Below are positions 29,946 through 33,617 of a stretch of DNA of 33,617 bases, one piece after another (position 1 is the stretch's first letter; each line of letters opens with the position of its first letter). A program made the translations under genes and the position numbers. Under the pieces are notes generated by a model. That model ran no database searches and was not told where the DNA came from. It saw nothing but the letters and a program-made list of their open reading frames with translations. Origin of the DNA: an uncultured Clostridia bacterium (GTDB lineage: Bacteria > Bacillota > Clostridia > Oscillospirales > CAG-382); contig CANQVQ010000003.1 of assembly GCA_947627335.1 (NCBI GenBank), positions 1 to 33,617 on the forward strand. Reading direction: 5' to 3'.

Positions 29946-30656
29946 TCATTCCGTCGCTTCCAAAAAGGCGCGAAGCGCGGCAAAATCCCCGTGCGGGACG
30001 TCCGAAAGATCGCGTTCCTTGCGGTTGATCAGGCAGTCCGTCAGCAGGAACACCTCCATTCCCGCGTCCCTCGCCGCGAGGTCCTCCTCGGCGTCGTTGC
30101 CGACCGTCAGGCAGTCCGCCGGGTCCGTCCCGAGCCGACGGGCGACCTCGGTGAAGTAGGCGGGATTCGGCTTGCACAGCCCGATGTTCTCGTAGGTCGT
30201 ACACAGGGCGAAATCCTCCGGCGCAAGCCCCGCCCAGCGGATCCGCAGCTCCGTCGCGACCCGCGGGAAGATCGGATTGGTCGCGAGCGCGACGGTCCAC
30301 CCCTTCGCCTTGCAGAATGCGACGGTTTCCCGTGCTTCCGGCGCAAATCCGCAGAACGCCTGCGCTTCGTCGAATTCCTCCCGGTAGAATTCCTCGAACA
30401 GCTCCCGGTCGCGGTCCACCCGCTCACCGAGCAGTTCGGCAAATCGCCGCCAGAAGGCGCTTTCGTTGCTTTCGCGTCCGTCGTTGGCGACCATGGCGGC
30501 GGTCCCGCCCCAGATCGCGTCGATAAGCCGCTTCGGTTCGTACCCGTGCGGGGCGAGCTTCTTTGCCAGCAGTCGGAAGTACCCCCCGGTGAATTCGTCC
30601 TGCTCCATCGGCAGGAGCGTCCCGTCAAGGTCAAACAGCACCGCTTTCCGTTTCAA
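29946..30656 (-). CDS. HAD-superfamily hydrolase (TTG start)
   Basis: A 236-residue HAD phosphatase: motif I A-V-L-F-D-L-D-G-T-L-L-P (Asp9 nucleophile, Asp11), a helical cap, motif II L-A-T-N-P, Lys in C-K-P-N-P, motif IV V-G-N-D-A-E-E-D-L. No ATG fits: the upstream ATG lies at the edge of the promoter, giving a long extension, while TTG at 30656 is 7 nt after GGAGG and the protein then starts M-K-R-K-A-V-L-F-D-L-D. The start is therefore TTG. It has a strong promoter of its own and a terminator-like hairpin from the PepSY gene lies upstream. The substrate cannot be named. Confidence 0.9.
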   Translation of the reverse strand: MKRKAVLFDLDGTLLPMEQDEFTGGYFRLLAKKLAPHGYEPKRLIDAIWGGTAAMVANDGRESNESAFWRRFAELLGERVDRDRELFEEFYREEFDEAQAFCGFAPEARETVAFCKAKGWTVALATNPIFPRVATELRIRWAGLAPEDFALCTTYENIGLCKPNPAYFTEVARRLGTDPADCLTVGNDAEEDLAARDAGMEVFLLTDCLINRKERDLSDVPHGDFAALRAFLEATE

Positions 30657-30683
30657 TTCCGCACCTCCGTTCGTTTCGGTTTC

Positions 30684-30712
30684 AGTATACCATGTTCGTC
30701 GGGATTTGTCAA
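30684..30712 (-). promoter_or_regulatory. Promoter of HAD gene
   Basis: Minus strand TTGACA (30712-30707), 17 bp, TATACT (30689-30684). It overlaps the end of the terminator of the preceding gene. Confidence 0.88.
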
Positions 30713-30714
30713 CC

Positions 30715-30742
30715 AAAAAAGGACCCCGAAGGGTCCCTTTTT
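30715..30742 (-). terminator. Terminator after PepSY gene
   Basis: Minus strand GGACCC-ttcg-GGGTCC (30736-30721) followed by six T (30720-30715). Confidence 0.88.
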
Positions 30743-30749
30743 GGAGGAT

Positions 30750-32600
30750 TCAGTCGTCGTTGTCGATGTCGAAATCCAGAATTTTCCCGGTTTCCGCGTC
30801 GATCGTGAATTCATACTCCAGACCGTTCGCACGGAACTCGATCTCGTACTCCAGACGACCGTCGTCGCGCTCCAGCTTCGAGCGGTAGCCGGTGATCTCG
30901 CTCTCGGACAGTTTCGCCTTTTCGAGGGCGATCTGCTTCGCCTGCGCCTCGGAGACGGTCGCCGTCCCGGTGCTTCCGCCGGACGTCGAATGGTGCGACG
31001 AGCGGTGGTCTTCCGTCTCATAGGAAAGGATTTTGCCGGTCCCCGCGTCGACGGTGTAGTCGTACTCGGTCGTTCCGACATAGAATTCGATTTCGTACTC
31101 CTTGCGGCCGTCGTCGTAGTCGGCTTTGCAGCGGTAGTTGGTGATGTCCGCTTCTTTTACGCCCGCGTGCGTCAGGACGGTCGCCTTCGCCTGCGCCTCG
31201 GAGACGGTCGCCGTCCCGGTGCTCCCGTCGGACGACGAATGGTGCGACGAGTGGTGGTCTTCCGTCTCGTAGGAGAGGATCCTGCCGGTCGACGCGTCGA
31301 CGGTGTACTCATACTCGGTCGTTCCGACGTAGAATTCGATCTCGTACTCCTTGCGACCGTCGTCGTAGTCGGTCTTGCAGCGGTAGTTCGTAATATCCGC
31401 TTCCGCGACGCCCGCGTGCTTCAGGACGGTCGCCTTCGCTTCCGCCTCGGTGACGGACGTGTCGGACGGGGTGTTTCCGCCGGACGTCGTGCCGGACGTC
31501 GTGGAGGACGAGGTCTTGTGCTCGTCGCGTTCGTAGGAGAGGATGGCACCGTTCGACGCGTCGACCGTGTAGTCATACTCGGTCGTTCCGACGTAGAATT
31601 CGATCTTATATTCCGTGCGACCGTCGTCGGTGTCGATCTTGCAGCGGTAGTTGGAAATATCCGCTTCCGCGACGCCGGAATGCGCCAGGACGGTCGCCTT
31701 TGCTTCCGCTTCGGTGACGGACGTGTCGGACGGGGACGTCGTGGAGGACGAAGTCTTGTGCTCGTCGCGCTCGTAGGAGAGGATTGCCCCGTTCGACGCG
31801 TCGATCGTGTAGTCGTATTCGGTCGTTCCGACGTAGAATTCGATCTTATATTCCTTGCGACCGTCGTCGGTGTCGATCTTGCAGCGGTAGTTGGAAATAT
31901 CCGCTTCCGCGACGCCGGAATGCCGCAGGACGACCGCTTTCGCTTCCGCCTCGGTGACGGAGGTGTCGGGCGGGGTGGTTCCGTCGACGATCCCGCAGGA
32001 CGGGTCCGTGTGTTCTTCCGTCTCGTGGGAGAGGATCTTGCCGGTTTCCGCGTCGACGGTGTAGTCGTATTCGGTCGTACCGACGCAGAATTCGATCTCA
32101 TATTCCTTGCGGCCGTCGTCGTAGTCGATTTCGCAGCGGTAGTTCGTGACATCCGCTTCCGCGACGCCGGCGTGCGTCAGGACGGTCGTTTTCGCTTCCG
32201 CTTCGGTGACGGTCGTGCCGGACGGGGTATTTTCGCCGGACGTCGTGCCGGTGGGTGCGGTGCTGCCGGTCGGCTGCACCGGCGCGTCGCTTTCAAAGTG
32301 CAGCACTTCGCCGGTCACGGCGTCGATCTCGCAGTCGTATTCGACCGAGCCGACCCAGAATTCCACGTCCCACTCGTCCCGACCGGTTTCGCGGTCGAAC
32401 ACGGCTCTCTTTTGGGTGACGGCGGTTTCCGTCACGTTCGCGTGCGCCAGAGCGATGCGGTAGGCTTCGTCCTCGCCGATGGGATCCGACGCCGCCGGGG
32501 ACGTCGTATTGGACGAGGCGCTGATGACCAGCACGAGGCTCCCTGCCGCGAGCAGGACCACCACGGCGGCGATGACGATGATAAGAATGGTTTTACGCAT
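30750..32600 (-). CDS. Membrane-anchored surface protein with seven PepSY repeats
   Basis: A 616-residue protein. An N-terminal anchor helix (about 4-27, basic first residues, no lipobox) places the rest outside. Seven PepSY units follow, each about 65 residues: an alternating helix (V-T-E-A-E-A-K-A-T-V-L) then three strands, with the fixed pattern D-D-G-R-K-E-Y-E-I-E-F-Y-V-G-T-T-E-Y and D-Y-T-V-D-A-x-T-G-K-I-L-S. Units are joined by Ser/Thr/Gly-rich linkers. Unit starts lie near 32480, 32210, 31958, 31718, 31454, 31205 and 30956. Repeats 2-6 are nearly identical; the first and last are diverged. PepSY domains are known as inhibitor or propeptide domains of secreted proteases and as metal-sensing parts of kinases. 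A single-gene unit, so it may be a stand-alone surface inhibitor or ligand-binding array. Confidence 0.88.
   Translation of the reverse strand: MRKTILIIVIAAVVVLLAAGSLVLVISASSNTTSPAASDPIGEDEAYRIALAHANVTETAVTQKRAVFDRETGRDEWDVEFWVGSVEYDCEIDAVTGEVLHFESDAPVQPTGSTAPTGTTSGENTPSGTTVTEAEAKTTVLTHAGVAEADVTNYRCEIDYDDGRKEYEIEFCVGTTEYDYTVDAETGKILSHETEEHTDPSCGIVDGTTPPDTSVTEAEAKAVVLRHSGVAEADISNYRCKIDTDDGRKEYKIEFYVGTTEYDYTIDASNGAILSYERDEHKTSSSTTSPSDTSVTEAEAKATVLAHSGVAEADISNYRCKIDTDDGRTEYKIEFYVGTTEYDYTVDASNGAILSYERDEHKTSSSTTSGTTSGGNTPSDTSVTEAEAKATVLKHAGVAEADITNYRCKTDYDDGRKEYEIEFYVGTTEYEYTVDASTGRILSYETEDHHSSHHSSSDGSTGTATVSEAQAKATVLTHAGVKEADITNYRCKADYDDGRKEYEIEFYVGTTEYDYTVDAGTGKILSYETEDHRSSHHSTSGGSTGTATVSEAQAKQIALEKAKLSESEITGYRSKLERDDGRLEYEIEFRANGLEYEFTIDAETGKILDFDIDNDD
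30753..32480 (-). repeat. Seven tandem PepSY coding repeats with 240-264-nt period
   Basis: DNA similarity extends through the linkers. The blocks at 31501-31680 and 31741-31920 differ at only eight of 180 positions with exact 240-nt offset, so units 3 and 4 are a very recent duplication. Units 5 and 6 are 249 nt apart, as are 6 and 7. Confidence 0.9.
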
Positions 32601-32645
32601 GGTTCTTTTTCTCCTTTTTTGGGGTTGGGTTTTCCTCTTTTCGCC

Positions 32646-32660
32646 CTTATCTTACCACGC
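32646..32660 (-). promoter_or_regulatory. Weak extended -10 promoter of PepSY gene
   Basis: Minus strand TGGTAAGAT with TAAGAT at 32654-32649, about 50 nt before the ATG; no good -35. Confidence 0.4.
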
Positions 32661-32711
32661 GAACATGAGAGGAAGATGAAGAAACCGAAGTTTTTGAAAA
32701 ATTTTTTTTGC

Positions 32712-32740
32712 TTGACAAAATTCTCGCCGTATGGTAGAAT
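32712..32740 (+). promoter_or_regulatory. Promoter of small Cys-rich gene
   Basis: TTGACA (32712-32717), 17 bp, TAGAAT (32735-32740). It points away from the PepSY gene promoter about 60 bp away. Confidence 0.87.
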
Positions 32741-32786
32741 GTGCTTGTCGGGAAATGCAGAAAAAAACGGAAAGGCGGGAAGAACC

Positions 32787-33011
32787 ATGCGGAACCAACC
32801 GGTCGAGGAGATCGAACGCGTCTGCGCCTACTGCGAGCACGCGACGCTGCTTGCGGGGGAGACGGCGTGCGTCTGCGACAAGCGCGGCGTCGTCCGGGCG
32901 GACGGGTGCTGCCGCCGGTTCCGTGCGGACCTGCTGAAGCTGCGCCCGCACCTGCCCCGTCTGCCGGAGGAAACGGATTGGTCGATGGATACGTTTACGA
33001 TCGAACCGTAA
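32787..33011 (+). CDS. Small Cys-rich protein (74 residues), unknown function
   Basis: A 74-residue protein with three Cys pairs in its first half: C13-A-Y-C16-E-H, C28-V-C30 and C41-C42. The pattern, with R-V-C-A-Y-C-E-H-A near the N-terminus, is one I recognise as a small conserved clostridial family, probably zinc-binding, but I cannot name it. The second half (L-L-K-L-R-P-H-L-P-R-L-P-E-E-T-D-W) is basic then acidic without a known motif. Strong promoter, RBS AAAGGCGGGAAG. It is followed by tRNA-Leu(GAG), which has its own promoter. Either a metal chaperone or a small DNA/RNA-binding protein would fit; neither is shown. Confidence 0.8.
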   Translation: MRNQPVEEIERVCAYCEHATLLAGETACVCDKRGVVRADGCCRRFRADLLKLRPHLPRLPEETDWSMDTFTIEP

Positions 33012-33040
33012 AGATTCGGGAAAAATTTCTGCAAAAGGAC

Positions 33041-33068
33041 TTGACAAATCGAGAGAATCGTGTATAAT
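33041..33068 (+). promoter_or_regulatory. Promoter of tRNA-Leu(GAG)
   Basis: TTGACA (33041-33046), 16 bp, TATAAT (33063-33068). Confidence 0.88.
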
Positions 33069-33113
33069 GGTAAATGTGCCGCGTCCGGAAGGCTGCGGCG
33101 CAAAAAATGCCAC

Positions 33114-33197
33114 GCGGCTGTGGCGGAATTGGCAGACGCGCACGTTTGAGGGGCGTGTGGTTTATCCGTATGGGTTCAAGTCCCATCAGCCGCACCA
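33114..33197 (+). tRNA. tRNA-Leu(GAG)
   Basis: Acceptor GCGGCTG/CAGCCGC perfect, D arm with GGAATTGGCAGA, anticodon stem CACGT/GCGTG with loop TTGAGGG (anticodon GAG), long variable arm TGGTTTATCCGTAT, T arm GGGTTCAAGTCCC, discriminator A and encoded CCA. Confidence 0.94.
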
Positions 33198-33200
33198 AAA

Positions 33201-33231
33201 ATCGGCAAGGCGAAAGCCTTGCCGATTTTTT
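33201..33231 (+). terminator. Terminator after tRNA-Leu(GAG)
   Basis: ATCGGCAAGGC-gaaa-GCCTTGCCGAT with a GNRA tetraloop, flanked by AAAA and followed by six T. Confidence 0.93.
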
Positions 33232-33277
33232 AACGCTTCACGCTTCACGTATGTACGGGGGAGAAAGCAATTGTGTT

Positions 33278-33617
33278 TCATGCCCCGTTTTTCTCTATTT
33301 TTATTTTAATATCGCCCGTATCCGTAGTGATCTCACATCTGCCTCCGTCTGTCGTTTTGGGAACGTCAATACGCCCCGTATCGGTTTGCGTTATAAACAC
33401 CTTATCGGTAAGCAAACTGCCTGTAACATCGCCTGTATCCGTTTTGACGAAAATCTCAGCAGCATCCGAGCCGTCAAACTTCACATCGCCCGTGCTTCTC
33501 TCGATAGAAAATTTTTCTGTGGCAATAACATTATTCAAATAAATATCTCCCGTACTTCCGCTTGAGATAACATTTTTGCACCGGGTATCGGACAGATATG
33601 TTTTGCCCGTTGATACG
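33278..33617 (-). CDS. DUF4097-family beta-repeat protein, C-terminus (partial)
   Basis: The last 113 codons of a protein that runs off the right edge. The frame is open to the edge, so the internal TTG is not the start. It consists of short repeats S-T-G-K-T-Y, S-T-G-D-I-Y-L, S-T-G-D-V-K-F, D-T-G-D-V-T-G, D-T-G-R-I-D-V and D-T-G-D-I-K-I, one every 17-21 residues, the signature of DUF4097 beta-solenoid proteins. These often sit with PadR or DUF1700 genes and are linked to envelope or antimicrobial-peptide responses. The region is AT-richer than the rest of the window, hinting at a compositional change near this edge. It converges with tRNA-Leu(GAG). Confidence 0.85.
   Translation of the reverse strand, partial: VSTGKTYLSDTRCKNVISSGSTGDIYLNNVIATEKFSIERSTGDVKFDGSDAAEIFVKTDTGDVTGSLLTDKVFITQTDTGRIDVPKTTDGGRCEITTDTGDIKIKIEKNGA

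Noticed and set aside
30753..32480. CRISPR-like direct repeats
   Set aside because: The repeats are 240-264 nt long, in frame and encode PepSY domains, so they are protein repeats.
29580..33011. A 1143-codon plus-strand open frame
   Set aside because: It is antisense to the HAD and PepSY genes; its Arg/Val/Gly-rich repeats are mirror translation of the PepSY array. Only its last 75 codons, which have their own promoter and RBS, are a real gene.
33067..33565. Plus-strand ORFs spanning tRNA-Leu(GAG)
   Set aside because: They read through the tRNA and its terminator and oppose the DUF4097 gene.
1..33617. Prophage, integrative element or IS
   Set aside because: No integrase, transposase, relaxase, capsid or terminase gene and no duplicated tRNA end (att-like repeat) was seen beside the tRNAs.

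Overview
The window looks like chromosomal DNA of a GC-rich member of the Bacillota, most likely a gut- or rumen-type Clostridia lineage. The signs are near-consensus sigma-A promoters (TTGACA, 16-18 bp, TATAAT/TATACT), strong AGGAGG-type ribosome binding sites, GNTG-coupled operons, lipoproteins without an outer-membrane system, LytTR/GHKL and OmpR two-component pairs, DUF4097 and PepSY surface proteins, and tRNAs with encoded CCA. No integrase, transposase, phage gene or CRISPR array is visible. The exact family cannot be fixed from the sequence.

Left part (1-5.66 kb, minus strand): an ABC exporter ATPase, a double-length ABC permease and a lipoprotein with predicted propeller fold form one operon. 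After a 399-nt gap follows a LytTR response regulator and the start of a GHKL histidine kinase that seems to lack membrane segments. A 418-nt divergent region with a tandem 10-bp repeat and several dyads separates this from a TetR regulator (6.1-6.6 kb, plus). A tightly coupled envelope/lipid operon follows (6.75-12.57 kb): DUF308 membrane protein, MMPL/RND transporter, secreted L-x-x-G heptad-repeat coiled-coil protein, and a diacylglycerol-kinase-family lipid kinase.

Middle part (12.6-20.7 kb): a strong promoter with a 14-bp dyad on its start site leads into a membrane protein with a zinc ribbon at each end. Next is a self-regulating TetR operon (TetR, cyclophilin-like lipoprotein, carboxymuconolactone decarboxylase-cupin fusion). 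Convergent to it lie a small cupin and an Rrf2 regulator that share an operator half-site. Then come an OmpR/histidine kinase/membrane protein operon and a small membrane protein; the promoters of both carry the same 16-bp motif, probably the site of this response regulator.

Right part (20.7-33.6 kb): a class M sirtuin overlapping a zinc macrodomain ADP-ribose hydrolase, behind a Gfo/Idh/MocA oxidoreductase, without the GcvH-L and LplA2 genes that usually accompany this pair. After a HAD phosphatase come tRNA-Pro(GGG), a GIY-YIG/DUF4357 protein, tRNA-Leu(UAG), a UvrA2-like ATPase without the UvrB-binding region, an iron-sulfur aldo/keto reductase with a VOC protein, a second HAD phosphatase with a TTG start, a cell-surface protein made of seven PepSY repeats, a small Cys-rich protein, tRNA-Leu(GAG), and the C-terminus of a DUF4097 protein running off the right edge.

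Most units are small and self-contained, each with its own promoter and terminator. The most informative signals are the shared operator motifs that tie regulators to targets, the stripped-down sirtuin/macrodomain operon, the lipid-export module, the dyad-plus-complementary-loop leader at 12.7 kb, and the PepSY array.
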